A stretch of DNA of 64,000 nt, from NCBI RefSeq assembly GCF_034424175.1, contig NZ_CP139986.1:1736001-1800000 (forward strand). The letters are read 5' to 3'. The stretch comes from Kluyvera intermedia (GTDB lineage Bacteria > Pseudomonadota > Gammaproteobacteria > Enterobacterales > Enterobacteriaceae). The notes under the pieces are model-generated. The model saw only the letters and a program-made list of their open reading frames with translations, ran no database searches and was not told the DNA's origin. Within the stretch, counting starts at the first letter, position 1. The number at the start of each line of letters is the position of its first letter. This document shows, piece after piece, positions 53,907 to 63,911 of this stretch. The position numbers and the translations under genes were made by a program.

Positions 53907-55343
53907 ATGAGTCAATCTACGCTTTTCCCGGTCGTGATGGCCGGAGGGTCGGGCAGCCGCCTGTGGCCGTTGTCCCGAGTGCTTTACCCAAAACAGTTCC
54001 TTTGTTTGAAAGGGGATTTGACCATGCTTCAGGCGACGGTGAATCGTCTGGACGGCGTGAAGTGTGCAAGCCCGGTGGTTATCTGTAATGAAGAACACCG
54101 TTTTATCGTTGCTGAGCAACTGCGCCAGCTCAACAAGCTGACGGAAAATATTATCCTCGAACCTGCGGGGCGTAATACCGCCCCAGCGATTGCGCTGGCC
54201 GCTCTGGCCGCCAAACGACGCGAGCCGGATAACGATCCACTGATGCTGGTACTCGCAGCGGATCACGTGATTCAGAATGAAGAAGCCTTCCGCGCTGCGG
54301 TACGAGAAGCCACGCCGTATGCCGAAAGCGGCAAGCTGGTGACCTTCGGTATCGTGCCGTCGGTTCCCGAAACCGGCTATGGCTATATTCGTCGCGGCGA
54401 AGTGAGCCCTGGCGTTGACGATACGCTGGCTTTCGAAGTGGCGCAGTTCGTTGAAAAACCGAATCTTGATACCGCTCAGGCCTACGTTGCCTGCGGGGAA
54501 TATTACTGGAACAGCGGTATGTTCTTGTTCCGCGCGGGCCGTTATCTGGAAGAATTGGGCAAATATCGCCCGGATATCCTCAGCGCCTGTGAAAAAGCGA
54601 TGGATGTTACCGACCCGGATCTCGACTTTATCCGCGTTAACGAAGCCGCGTTTATGAGCTGTCCGGATGAGTCTATCGACTACGCGGTAATGGAACAGAC
54701 CCATGATGCCGTTGTGGTGCCGATGGATGCGGGCTGGAGCGATGTAGGCTCGTGGTCATCACTTTGGGAGATCAGCCAACACACGCCAGAAGGTAATGTC
54801 CATCACGGTGATGTTATCAGCCATAAAACTGAGAACAGCTATGTGTATGCCGAGTCGGGATTGGTGACCACCGTTGGGGTAAAGGATTTGGTGGTGGTGC
54901 AAACCAAAGACGCGGTGCTTATCGCCGATCGCAACGCGGTGCAGGACGTGAAAAAAGTGGTCGAAAAGATTAAGGCCGATGGTCGTCACGAACACCATAT
55001 TCACCGGGAAGTCTACCGTCCGTGGGGTAAGTATGACTCTATCGATGCGGGCGACCGTTATCAGGTGAAACGCATCACCGTGAAGCCGGGCGAAGGACTG
55101 TCACTGCAAATGCATCACCACCGAGCGGAACACTGGATTGTGGTTGCGGGTACCGCCAAAGTGACCCTCAATGATGAAATCAAACTGCTGGGCGAAAATG
55201 AGTCTATCTACATTCCGCTTGGCGTCACCCACTGCCTCGAAAACCCGGGGAAAATCCCGCTCGACCTGATTGAGGTGCGTTCTGGCACCTATCTGGAAGA
55301 GGACGATGTGGTGCGATTCGCCGACCGTTATGGGCGAGTGTAG
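53907..55343 (+). CDS. manC: mannose-1-phosphate guanylyltransferase ManC (CpsB)
   Basis: 478 residues, the E. coli length. Makes GDP-mannose from GTP and mannose-1-phosphate. Nucleotidyltransferase motif GGSGSRLWPLSR with the PKQF after it, FVEKPN, and a C-terminal cupin-like half (VKPGEGLSLQMHHHRAEHWI) as in type II PMI/GMP proteins, though this copy is taken to be the GMP enzyme only. Confidence 0.97.
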   Translation: MSQSTLFPVVMAGGSGSRLWPLSRVLYPKQFLCLKGDLTMLQATVNRLDGVKCASPVVICNEEHRFIVAEQLRQLNKLTENIILEPAGRNTAPAIALAALAAKRREPDNDPLMLVLAADHVIQNEEAFRAAVREATPYAESGKLVTFGIVPSVPETGYGYIRRGEVSPGVDDTLAFEVAQFVEKPNLDTAQAYVACGEYYWNSGMFLFRAGRYLEELGKYRPDILSACEKAMDVTDPDLDFIRVNEAAFMSCPDESIDYAVMEQTHDAVVVPMDAGWSDVGSWSSLWEISQHTPEGNVHHGDVISHKTENSYVYAESGLVTTVGVKDLVVVQTKDAVLIADRNAVQDVKKVVEKIKADGRHEHHIHREVYRPWGKYDSIDAGDRYQVKRITVKPGEGLSLQMHHHRAEHWIVVAGTAKVTLNDEIKLLGENESIYIPLGVTHCLENPGKIPLDLIEVRSGTYLEEDDVVRFADRYGRV

Positions 55344-55357
55344 CGCCAATTCGGTAG

Positions 55358-55428
55358 GCCGGATAAGCGCAGCGCCATCCGGCAAATAGTCGACTCGGTA
55401 GGTGGAATAAGCAAAGCCCCCTCCGACA
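55358..55428. repeat. REP pair between manC and manB
   Basis: A good REP (GCCGGATAAGCGCAGCGCCA...CCGGC, 55358-55383) followed by a decayed one (55399-55428: GTAGGTGGAATAAGCAAAGC...). In E. coli a similar gap separates cpsB and cpsG. Confidence 0.75.
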
Positions 55429-55494
55429 AATCACAAACGTTGAAAATTGGCCGTCATGGTCAGGGCCAACTGTTGCCTGAAGAAAGGTAAAAAC

Positions 55495-56865
55495 ATGAAT
55501 AAGTTAACCTGTTTTAAAGCCTACGATATTCGCGGCAAGCTGGGCGAAGAGCTCAATGAAGATATTGCGTGGCGCATTGGCCGCGCTTACGGCGAATACC
55601 TGAAACCGAAAACCATTGTGCTGGGGGGCGATGTGCGCCTGACCAGTGAAGCGCTGAAAATGGCGTTGGCAGGCGGTCTGCGTGATGCGGGCGTCGACGT
55701 GCTGGATATTGGTCTTTCTGGTACAGAGGAGATCTACTTCGCCACGTTCCACCTCGGCGTAGATGGCGGTGTTGAAGTGACGGCCAGCCATAATCCGATG
55801 GATTACAACGGTATGAAGCTGGTGCGCGAAGGCGCACGTCCGATCAGTGGTGACACCGGCCTGCGTGATATTCAGCGTCTGGCGGAGGCCAATGACTTCC
55901 CGCAGGTCGTTGAAGACCAGCGCGGAAGCTATCAGCAAATCGACGTACAAGACGCGTATATCCAGCACTTACTGGGCTATATCGACGTCAAAAACCTGAC
56001 GCCGCTGAAGCTGGTGGTGAACTCCGGTAACGGTGCCGCTGGCCCGGTGATTGATGCGCTGGAAGCGCGCTTTAAAGCGCTTAATGTTCCGGTGAGCTTA
56101 ATTAAAGTCCACAACACCCCGGACGGGACGTTCCCGCACGGTATTCCGAATCCGCTGCTGCCGGAGTGCCGAGATGATACGCGTGACGCGGTTATCAAAT
56201 ACGGTGCCGATATGGGCATAGCCTTCGACGGCGATTTTGACCGCTGCTTCTTGTTTGACGAAAAAGGCCAGTTTATTGAGGGCTACTACATTGTCGGCCT
56301 GCTGGCAGAAGCGTTCCTCGAGAAGAACCCGGGCGCGCGCATTATTCATGACCCGCGTTTGTCCTGGAACACCGTGGATGTGGTGACGGCGGCGGGCGGT
56401 ACACCGGTGATGTCGAAAACAGGGCACGCGTTCATTAAAGAACGGATGCGCCAGGACGATGCGGTGTATGGCGGCGAGATGAGTGCCCATCACTACTTCC
56501 GCGACTTTGCTTACTGCGACAGCGGCATGATCCCGTGGCTACTGGTCAGTGAACTGCTGTGCCTGAAGGGGAAAACCCTGGGTGAGCTGGTGCGCGACCG
56601 TATGGCGGCATTCCCGGCAAGCGGGGAAATCAACAGCAAACTGGCTGAACCGACGGCGGCGATTGCTCGCGTTGAAGCGCATTTTGCGGGTAGCGCACTG
56701 GAGATTGACCGCACCGATGGTATCAGCCTGGCGTTTGCTGACTGGCGCTTTAACCTGCGTTCTTCTAACACCGAACCGGTGGTGCGGTTGAACGTGGAGT
56801 CACGCGGAAATTCGCCGCTGATGCAGGCGCGAACGCAGGACATTCTGGCGTTACTTAATCAGTAA
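55495..56865 (+). CDS. manB: phosphomannomutase ManB (CpsG)
   Basis: 456 residues, the E. coli length, from the ATG at 55495 (MNKLTCFKAYDIRG) with AAGG upstream; a longer frame from 55447 is unconserved. Interconverts mannose-6- and mannose-1-phosphate. Active Ser loop TASHNPMDYNG, metal loop DGDFDRC, sugar loop GGEMSAHHYF and phosphate site RSSNTEP are intact. Confidence 0.97.
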   Translation: MNKLTCFKAYDIRGKLGEELNEDIAWRIGRAYGEYLKPKTIVLGGDVRLTSEALKMALAGGLRDAGVDVLDIGLSGTEEIYFATFHLGVDGGVEVTASHNPMDYNGMKLVREGARPISGDTGLRDIQRLAEANDFPQVVEDQRGSYQQIDVQDAYIQHLLGYIDVKNLTPLKLVVNSGNGAAGPVIDALEARFKALNVPVSLIKVHNTPDGTFPHGIPNPLLPECRDDTRDAVIKYGADMGIAFDGDFDRCFLFDEKGQFIEGYYIVGLLAEAFLEKNPGARIIHDPRLSWNTVDVVTAAGGTPVMSKTGHAFIKERMRQDDAVYGGEMSAHHYFRDFAYCDSGMIPWLLVSELLCLKGKTLGELVRDRMAAFPASGEINSKLAEPTAAIARVEAHFAGSALEIDRTDGISLAFADWRFNLRSSNTEPVVRLNVESRGNSPLMQARTQDILALLNQ

Positions 56866-56870
56866 TTATT

Positions 56871-56926
56871 CCCCCCCTCACCCCGGCCCTCGCCCCTTTG
56901 GGGAGAGGGCCGGGGTGAGGGGGGGA
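56871..56926. repeat. hairpin repeat (copy 3, compact) between manB and wcaJ
   Basis: CCCTCACCCCGGCCCTC pairs with GAGGGCCGGGGTGAGGG around GCCCCTTTGGGGA. It consists of the two arms of the family at 44676 and 49895 with no central insert. It can form a very stable stem in mRNA. Confidence 0.8.
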
Positions 56927-56951
56927 GGAAAACTACACAATAGGACCGACG

Positions 56952-58346
56952 ATGACGACTCTAAAAAAGCGCGAGCGAGCCAAAACGAATGCATCGTTAA
57001 TCTCAATGGTGCAGCGTTTTTCAGACATCACCATCATGCTTGGTGGTCTTTGGCTGGTTTGTCAGGCCATCTCGCTGCCGTTTTTGTACCTGCATCTGCT
57101 GATGGCGCTGGTCACGCTGGCGGTGTTTCAGATGATTGGCGGTATCACTGATTTTTACCGCTCATGGCGTGGTGTACGGATAACGACGGAACTGCTGCTG
57201 CTATTGCAAAACTGGACGCTCAGTCTGGTATTTGCCGCAGGCTTACTGGCGTTCAATGACGACTTTAGTACCAACTTTGGTATCTGGCTGGCGTGGTATT
57301 TGCTCAGCACAGTCGGCATGCTCGCCAGCCGCGCCTTTATCCGTTATGGCGCGGGCATGCTGCGTCATCGCGGTTATAACACTCGCTACGTGGCGGTAGC
57401 GGGCGATATGCCGGAAGGCCAGGAGCTACTGGACAGTTTCCGCAACCAGCCGTGGCTGGGGTATGAAGTGGTTGGCTGTTATTACGATGCGAAACCGGGC
57501 GGCGTGAGTGCGGATTGGATGGGAAATCTTGAGCAGCTTCGTGATGACGCTCGTGCTGGCAAGATTCATAACGTCTACATCTCCATGGCCATGCAGGAAG
57601 AGGGGGAGATCAAAACGCTGGTGCGCTCTCTTGCTGACACCACCTGTTCAGTGCTGCTGATCCCTGACGTGTTCACCTTCAATATCCTGCATTCACGTGT
57701 CGAAGTGGTTAACGGTATCCCGGTCGTCCCGCTATATGACACGCCGCTTTCCGGGGTGAATCGTCTTATTAAAAGGCTGGAAGATATTGTGCTGGCGCTG
57801 TGCATTTTACTGCTGATTTCACCGGCACTGTGCTGTATCGCGCTGGCGGTCAAAATCAGTTCGCCTGGGCCAATCATTTTCCGCCAGACCCGCTACGGCA
57901 TGGACGGTAAACCTATCAAGGTGTGGAAATTTCGCTCCATGAAGGTGATGGAGAATGACAGGGTGGTGACGCAGGCGACACAGAACGACCCACGAGTGAC
58001 GCGCGTTGGCAACTTCCTGCGTCGTACTTCGCTTGATGAATTGCCGCAGTTTATCAATGTTCTCACCGGCGGGATGTCGATAGTTGGCCCGCGTCCACAC
58101 GCGGTGGCGCATAACGAGCAGTATCGTCAGTTGATTGAAGGCTACATGCTGCGCCACAAAGTGAAACCCGGCATTACCGGCTGGGCGCAGATCAACGGCT
58201 GGCGCGGTGAAACCGACACGCTGGAAAAAATGGAAAAGCGTATCGAGTTCGATCTCGAATATATCCGTGAATGGAGCCTGTGGCTCGATATCAGAATCGT
58301 CTTCCTGACGGTGTTCAAAGGCTTTGTCAACAAAGCAGCCTATTGA
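56952..58346 (+). CDS. wcaJ: undecaprenyl-phosphate glucose phosphotransferase WcaJ
   Basis: 464 residues (E. coli 464). Four N-terminal TMs, a Rossmann-like domain, a TM or re-entrant helix, then the PHPT catalytic domain (KISSPGPIIFRQTRYGMDGK, RRTSLDELPQFINVL, GPRPHAVAHN). Starts the repeat unit by moving glucose-1-phosphate to undecaprenyl phosphate. Confidence 0.96.
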   Translation: MTTLKKRERAKTNASLISMVQRFSDITIMLGGLWLVCQAISLPFLYLHLLMALVTLAVFQMIGGITDFYRSWRGVRITTELLLLLQNWTLSLVFAAGLLAFNDDFSTNFGIWLAWYLLSTVGMLASRAFIRYGAGMLRHRGYNTRYVAVAGDMPEGQELLDSFRNQPWLGYEVVGCYYDAKPGGVSADWMGNLEQLRDDARAGKIHNVYISMAMQEEGEIKTLVRSLADTTCSVLLIPDVFTFNILHSRVEVVNGIPVVPLYDTPLSGVNRLIKRLEDIVLALCILLLISPALCCIALAVKISSPGPIIFRQTRYGMDGKPIKVWKFRSMKVMENDRVVTQATQNDPRVTRVGNFLRRTSLDELPQFINVLTGGMSIVGPRPHAVAHNEQYRQLIEGYMLRHKVKPGITGWAQINGWRGETDTLEKMEKRIEFDLEYIREWSLWLDIRIVFLTVFKGFVNKAAY

Positions 58347-58355
58347 GGAAGTGAC

Positions 58356-59837
58356 ATGGGCCTGAGAGAAAAAACCATCAGCGGCGCGAAATGGTCGGCG
58401 ATGGCGACTATCGTGATTATTGGACTGGGGCTGGCACAAATGACCGTGCTGGCACGCTTGTTCGACGGTCATCAGTTTGGTCTATTGACCGTCTCGCTGG
58501 TGATTATTGCGCTGGCGGATACGCTGTCGGACTTTGGTATTGCCAACTCGATTATTCAGCGTAAGCAAATCAGCCATCTGGAGCTGACCACCCTCTACTG
58601 GCTGAATGTGGGGCTGGGGTTGGTGGTGTGCGCTGCGGTGTATCTGCTGAGCGATACCATCGCTAATGGGCTGCATAACCCCGATTTGGCGCCGCTTATC
58701 AAGACGTTATCGCTGGCGTTTGTGTTGATTCCCCACGGCCAGCAGTTCCGGGCGTTGATGCAAAAGGAGCTGGAGTTCAACAAAATCGGCTCGATTGAAA
58801 CCGCGGCCGTACTGTCTGGGTTCACATTTACCGTCATCAGCGCGTGCTACTGGCCGCTGGCGATGACGGCTATTCTGGGATATCTGGTCAATAGTGCGGT
58901 ACGTACGCTGCTGTTTGGTTACTTTGGCCGCAAAATTTACCGTCCGGGGCTACATTTCTCACTGGCTACCGTGGTCCCTAACCTGCGTTTTGGGGCGTGG
59001 CTGACCGCTGACAGTATCGTTAACTACATCAATACCAACCTCTCAACGCTGACGCTGGCGCGCATTCTCGGGGCCAGCGTCGCCGGTGGCTATAACCTCG
59101 CTTACAACGTAGCGGTGGTGCCACCGATGAAGCTCAATCCGATTATTACCCGCGTGTTGTTCCCGGCGTTTGCCAAGATTCAGGACGATACCGACAAGCT
59201 GCGGGTAAATTTCTACAAATTGTTGTCGGTGGTGGGGATTATCAACTTCCCGGCGCTGCTGGGACTGATGGTAGTCAGCAACAACTTTGTGCCGCTGGTG
59301 TTTGGTGAAAAGTGGCTGCACATCGTGCCTATCCTGCAACTGCTGTGCGTGGTGGGTCTGCTGCGCTCGGTCGGCAACCCGATTGGCTCGCTGCTGATGG
59401 CGAAAGCGCGGGTTGATATCAGCTTTAAATTCAACGTGTTTAAAACCTTCCTGTTTATTCCGGCGGTGATTATCGGCGGGCAGCTTGGTGGGGCGATTGG
59501 CGTCACGCTGGGCTTCTTGCTGGTGCAAATCATCAACACCATTCTCAGCTACTTCGTGATGATTAAACCGATTCTGGGGCCGAGCTACCGCGACTACCTG
59601 CTGAGCCTATGGCTGCCGCTGCGACTATCGCTGCCAACGCTGGTGGTGAGTTATGCCGTCGGTCGGCTGCTGGAAGGCAGCGTCTCGCTGTCGTTGCTAT
59701 TGGGATTGCAGGTCCTGGCGGGCGTGCTTAGCTTCGCGCTGGTTGTCGTGTTGTCCCGCAATAGCCTGTTGATTGAACTTAAAAAAACGCTCTGTCGGAG
59801 CGAAAAATTGAAAACGTTATTACGCGTTCCTAATTGA
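58356..59837 (+). CDS. wzxC: colanic acid unit flippase WzxC
   Basis: 493 residues, about 12 TMs of the MOP/Wzx family, with GAKWSAMATIVIIGLGLAQM at the N-terminus. Flips the lipid-linked unit across the inner membrane. Follows wcaJ by 9 bases. Confidence 0.95.
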   Translation: MGLREKTISGAKWSAMATIVIIGLGLAQMTVLARLFDGHQFGLLTVSLVIIALADTLSDFGIANSIIQRKQISHLELTTLYWLNVGLGLVVCAAVYLLSDTIANGLHNPDLAPLIKTLSLAFVLIPHGQQFRALMQKELEFNKIGSIETAAVLSGFTFTVISACYWPLAMTAILGYLVNSAVRTLLFGYFGRKIYRPGLHFSLATVVPNLRFGAWLTADSIVNYINTNLSTLTLARILGASVAGGYNLAYNVAVVPPMKLNPIITRVLFPAFAKIQDDTDKLRVNFYKLLSVVGIINFPALLGLMVVSNNFVPLVFGEKWLHIVPILQLLCVVGLLRSVGNPIGSLLMAKARVDISFKFNVFKTFLFIPAVIIGGQLGGAIGVTLGFLLVQIINTILSYFVMIKPILGPSYRDYLLSLWLPLRLSLPTLVVSYAVGRLLEGSVSLSLLLGLQVLAGVLSFALVVVLSRNSLLIELKKTLCRSEKLKTLLRVPN

Positions 59838-59867
59838 TTTGCTTGAAACCCTTTTGATGAGGCCATG

Positions 59868-61148
59868 ATGAAATTATTAATTTTAGGCAACCACACCTGC
59901 GGTAACCGTGGCGATAGCGCCATTATGCGTGGGCTGCTTGATGCGATTGTTCGCCAGCAACCGGACGTTGAGATGGATGTGATGAGCCGTTTCCCGACCA
60001 GTTCCTCCTGGCTGCAAGGACGCGAAATAATGGCCGATCCGCTGTACCAGTTAAGCCAAAAACAGCAGGCGGCACCGGGCGTGAGTGGACGCGTAAAGAA
60101 GGTGCTGCGTCGTCGCTTCCAGCACAAGATCCTGCTGGCGAAGGTCACCGGCGAAGGTAAGCTGCGCAACTTTGAAATCGCGCCAGAGTTTCATGACTTT
60201 GTGCGTTTTCTGGGTAACTACGATGCCATCATTCAGGTGGGCGGGTCGAACTACGTCGATCTCTATGGTTTGACCCACTTTGAATATCCGCTGTGCGCCT
60301 TTATGGCCAATAAGCCCATTTACATGATTGGTCACAGCGTCGGGCCGTTCCAGAACCCGGACTTTAACCAACTGGCGAACTACACCTTTGGGCGCACCAA
60401 TGCGTTGATTCTGCGTGAAACCGTCAGTCGCGAACTGATGGTAAAGGCGCAGATTGATACCAGCAAAGTGGAGCAGGGTGTGGATACTGCGTGGCTAGTA
60501 GAGCACCGTAACGACAGTTTTGAGGCCAGTTATGCGGTACAGCATTGGCTGAATCTGACCGCACAGCGCAAAACCGTTGCCATTACCCTGCGCGAACTGG
60601 AGCCGTTCGATAAACGTCTGGGTACCACCCAACAGGCGTATGAAAAAGCCTTTGCCGAGGTGGTGAATCGCATGATTGATGACGGCTACCAGGTGCTGGC
60701 GCTCTCCACCTGTACCAGCATTGACCGCTATAATCGCGACGATCGCATGGTTGCTCTGCGCATGTCGCAGTACGTGAAAAATCGTGAACATTTCCATATT
60801 GCTATGGACGAACTCAACGATGTGGAGATTGGTAAAATCCTTGCCTCTTGCGCGCTGACCATCGGCACTCGCCTGCACTCTGCCATCATCTCGATGAACT
60901 TTGGCACCCCGGCTATCGCCATTAACTACGAGCACAAATCTGCCGGCATCATGCAGCAGTTGGGAATGCCGGAGATGGCTATCGACATTCGTCACCTGCT
61001 AGACGGTTCAATGCAGGGCGTAGTGGCCGATATCTTAAATCAGCTGCCCGCGCTTGGTGAACGTGTGGCGACGGCGGTAGAAGGTGAGCGCCAGAAAGGA
61101 TTTACTATGATTGAATCGGTACTTAACCGCATCCGGGAGGGCCGATGA
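59868..61148 (+). CDS. wcaK: colanic acid pyruvyltransferase WcaK
   Basis: 426 residues, matching E. coli, using the second ATG at 59868, which has GAGG 5 bases upstream (first ATG 59865 is only 2 away). Polysaccharide pyruvyltransferase family: GNHTCGNRGDSAI, YDAIIQVGGSNYVDLYG, TRLHSAIISMNFGTPAIAI (LHSAI His). It adds pyruvate ketal to galactose. ATGA overlap with wcaL. Confidence 0.95.
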   Translation: MKLLILGNHTCGNRGDSAIMRGLLDAIVRQQPDVEMDVMSRFPTSSSWLQGREIMADPLYQLSQKQQAAPGVSGRVKKVLRRRFQHKILLAKVTGEGKLRNFEIAPEFHDFVRFLGNYDAIIQVGGSNYVDLYGLTHFEYPLCAFMANKPIYMIGHSVGPFQNPDFNQLANYTFGRTNALILRETVSRELMVKAQIDTSKVEQGVDTAWLVEHRNDSFEASYAVQHWLNLTAQRKTVAITLRELEPFDKRLGTTQQAYEKAFAEVVNRMIDDGYQVLALSTCTSIDRYNRDDRMVALRMSQYVKNREHFHIAMDELNDVEIGKILASCALTIGTRLHSAIISMNFGTPAIAINYEHKSAGIMQQLGMPEMAIDIRHLLDGSMQGVVADILNQLPALGERVATAVEGERQKGFTMIESVLNRIREGR

Positions 61149-62368
61149 AAGTCAGCTTTTTCCTGCTGAAATTCCCATTATCGTCAGAAACGTTTGTCTT
61201 AAACCAGATTGTGGCGTTTATCGAGATGGGTTATGAAGTGGAGATTGTCGCCTTGCAAAAAGGCGACCTGACCAACACCCATGCGGCCTATACCCAATAT
61301 CAACTGGCGGATAAAGTCCGCTGGTTGCAGGATGAGCCGCCGAGTGCGCTGGCTAAACTGCGCTATCGCGGGTTTAGTACGCTGCGTGGGCTTCATCGTC
61401 CTGCGGTGTGGCGGGCGCTGAACGCCCGTCGTTATGGCCAGGAAGCGCGTAACCTGATCCTCTCCTCAATTTGTAGTCGCACGCCATCGCCGATTACCTC
61501 TGATGTGTTTATCGCCCACTTCGGCCCGGCCGGGGTGACGGCGGCGAAGCTGCGTGAACTGGACGTGATTCGCGGCAAAATCGCTACCGTGTTCCACGGA
61601 ATTGATATCTCCAGCCGTGAAGTGCTCGATCACTACCGCGGTGAGTATCAGCAACTGTTTCGCCGTGGCGATATGATGTTGCCGATTAGCCAGCTATGGG
61701 CTGATCGCCTGAAAACGATGGGCTGTCCGGGGGAAAAAATCACTGTCTCCCGGATGGGCGTCAATATGGAACGTTTCGCGCAGCGCCCCCTGAAGGCACC
61801 GAATGCGTGCCTGCAAATTATCTCGGTTGCTCGTTTGACCGAGAAGAAGGGGCTGCATGTGGCGATTGAAGCCTGTCGTCAGTTGAAAGCGCAGGGCGTG
61901 AATTTCCGTTACCGCATTCTGGGGATTGGGCCGTGGGAGCGGCGTCTACGTACTCTCATTGAACAGTATCAACTGGAAGACCGGATAGAGATGCCCGGTT
62001 TTAAGCCCAGTCATGAAGTGAAAGCGATGCTCGATGACGCCGACGTGTTCCTGCTGCCTTCTATTACCGGGGCGGATGGCGATATGGAAGGGATTCCGGT
62101 GGCGCTGATGGAGGCCATGGCGGTGGGCATCCCGGTGCTATCTACCGTTCACAGCGGTATCCCTGAACTTATCGACTCTGGTGATTCCGGCTGGCTGGTG
62201 GCGGAGAACGATGCCGAGGCGCTAGCCAATAAACTGCGGCTATTGGGAAGTATGGATGAACAGGGGCTTCAGCCGGTGGTGACGCGCGCACGTAAAAAAG
62301 TCGAAACCGATTTTAATCAGCAGCTTATTAACCGGCAGCTCGCCAGTCTGCTGCACACGCTTTGCTAA
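61145..62368 (+). CDS. wcaL: colanic acid glycosyltransferase WcaL
   Basis: 407 residues (E. coli 406), GT4 family. FFLLKFPLSSETFVLNQI at the start, donor site ISVARLTEKKGLHVAIEACR and EGIPVALMEAMAVGIPVLST with the E-x7-E pair. Thought to add a galactose. wcaM follows after 9 bases. Confidence 0.95.
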   Translation: MKVSFFLLKFPLSSETFVLNQIVAFIEMGYEVEIVALQKGDLTNTHAAYTQYQLADKVRWLQDEPPSALAKLRYRGFSTLRGLHRPAVWRALNARRYGQEARNLILSSICSRTPSPITSDVFIAHFGPAGVTAAKLRELDVIRGKIATVFHGIDISSREVLDHYRGEYQQLFRRGDMMLPISQLWADRLKTMGCPGEKITVSRMGVNMERFAQRPLKAPNACLQIISVARLTEKKGLHVAIEACRQLKAQGVNFRYRILGIGPWERRLRTLIEQYQLEDRIEMPGFKPSHEVKAMLDDADVFLLPSITGADGDMEGIPVALMEAMAVGIPVLSTVHSGIPELIDSGDSGWLVAENDAEALANKLRLLGSMDEQGLQPVVTRARKKVETDFNQQLINRQLASLLHTLC

Positions 62369-62377
62369 GGAGGCTTG

Positions 62378-63787
62378 ATGCATACCTTAACCCGACGTTA
62401 TTTCCTGACGGCAGGCGCAACGCTTGCCGCTGCACTGCCCGTTCTTCCTGTCGCTGCCGCACGCGCAGCGGCAGGAAAGAGCACGACGGCCGATATTCGC
62501 GATTTTGTGGATAACGGTGATTGGATCCGCGCATTTAATGAGGCGTTTCGCCAGGCTGATAGCGTGACCGTGCCCGCAGAGGTCATCTGCGATAATATCA
62601 ACACGGCAATTACCCTGCCGCCGGGAAAAACGCTGCACGTGGCTGGTAGCCTGAAAGGCAATGGCCGGGGACGCTTTATTTTACAAAAAGGGTGCCAGAT
62701 TATTGGCAGCGGCGCGGCAAGCTTATACAACATCACCCTTGATGTGCGCGGGGGGGATTGCACTATCGCCGGCCTGACGATGAGCGGTTACGGCCCGGTG
62801 ACGCAGATTTTTATCGGCGGCAAAGACAAACGTCAGATGCGTAACCTCACGATTACTCGCCTGACTATCACCAAAGCCAATTACGGCATTCTCCGCCAGG
62901 GGTTCCACAACCAGTGGGTTGACGTCAATATTACCCATTGCCACTTCAGCTACCTGCAGGGCGACGCTATCGAGTGGAACGTGGCGATTAATGACCGCAA
63001 CATCCTGATCTCCGATCATGTTATTGACCATATCGACTGTACCAACGGTAAGGTGAATTGGGGTATCGGCATTGGACTTGCGGGCAGCACATACGATAAT
63101 GGCTATCCGGAAGAGCAGGCGGTCAAAAACTTTGTCGTCGCCAATATCACCGGGAGTAACTGTCGCCAGCTGGTACATGTGGAGAATGGAAAGCATTTTA
63201 TCATCCGCAATGTCAAGGCCAGCAATATTACGCCGGACTTCAGTAAGAAGGCGGGAATAGATAACGCAACGGTAGCAATATATGGGTGTGATAATTTTGT
63301 TATTGATGGTGTCGATATGGTTAATAGCGCGGGAATGCTTATTGGCTACGGTGTTATCAAAGGGAACTATTTGTCGATCCCGCAGAATTTCCGATTAAAT
63401 AATATACAGCTTGATAATAGCAAGCTGGCCTATAAGGTCCGGGGTATCCAGATTTCATCAGGCAATAATCCTTCATTCGTTTCTATCACCAACCTCACTA
63501 TGAAGCACGCATCACTGGAGATTCATAATAAACCTCAGCACTTTTTCTTACGTAATATCAATGTAATGCAAGAGTCAGCGCGCGGGCCAGCGCTACAAAT
63601 CAACTTTGACATGCGTAAAGACGTTCGTGGAAAGTTCATGGCGCGTGATGACACGCTGCTGTCGCTGGCGAACGTCACCGCAGTGAACGAGAAAGGGCAG
63701 TCATCGGTGGATATTGACCATATCGATCAACAGGTTGTCAACACTGAGCGTCTAAACTTTGCGCTGCCGCAGCGTGGAGTACGATAA
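62378..63787 (+). CDS. wcaM: colanic acid cluster protein WcaM
   Basis: 469 residues (E. coli 464). A twin-arginine-like N-terminus (TRRYFLTAGATLAAALPVLP) leads to a right-handed beta-helix with repeated strands (GRFILQKGC, DCTIAGLTMSG). Exported; exact role in colanic acid unknown. Start ATG at 62378 behind AAGGAGG (62367-62373); the TTG just before is not used. Confidence 0.94.
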   Translation: MHTLTRRYFLTAGATLAAALPVLPVAAARAAAGKSTTADIRDFVDNGDWIRAFNEAFRQADSVTVPAEVICDNINTAITLPPGKTLHVAGSLKGNGRGRFILQKGCQIIGSGAASLYNITLDVRGGDCTIAGLTMSGYGPVTQIFIGGKDKRQMRNLTITRLTITKANYGILRQGFHNQWVDVNITHCHFSYLQGDAIEWNVAINDRNILISDHVIDHIDCTNGKVNWGIGIGLAGSTYDNGYPEEQAVKNFVVANITGSNCRQLVHVENGKHFIIRNVKASNITPDFSKKAGIDNATVAIYGCDNFVIDGVDMVNSAGMLIGYGVIKGNYLSIPQNFRLNNIQLDNSKLAYKVRGIQISSGNNPSFVSITNLTMKHASLEIHNKPQHFFLRNINVMQESARGPALQINFDMRKDVRGKFMARDDTLLSLANVTAVNEKGQSSVDIDHIDQQVVNTERLNFALPQRGVR

Positions 63788-63876
63788 TTTACGTCATTCT
63801 CAGACAACACCCCGAGATCTAGCCTACCCGAATCAGTAATATGACAAAACAAAGTGGATTAAACACGGTTAATCGC

Positions 63877-63882
63877 TATAAT
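63877..63882 (+). promoter_or_regulatory. probable galF -10 element
   Basis: TATAAT with a poor -35 (TGGATT at 63855-63860, 16-base spacer), about 30 bases before galF. The gap 63788-63911 shows no strong terminator for the wca operon. Confidence 0.45.
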
Positions 63883-63911
63883 TCAGCAACCGAATATAGG
63901 TGGACAAGATA

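Noticed and set aside
53775..54704. 309-codon minus frame opposite manC
   Set aside because: Antisense shadow of wcaI/manC; composition (many His, Gln, Arg) is typical of reverse reading and no motif is seen.
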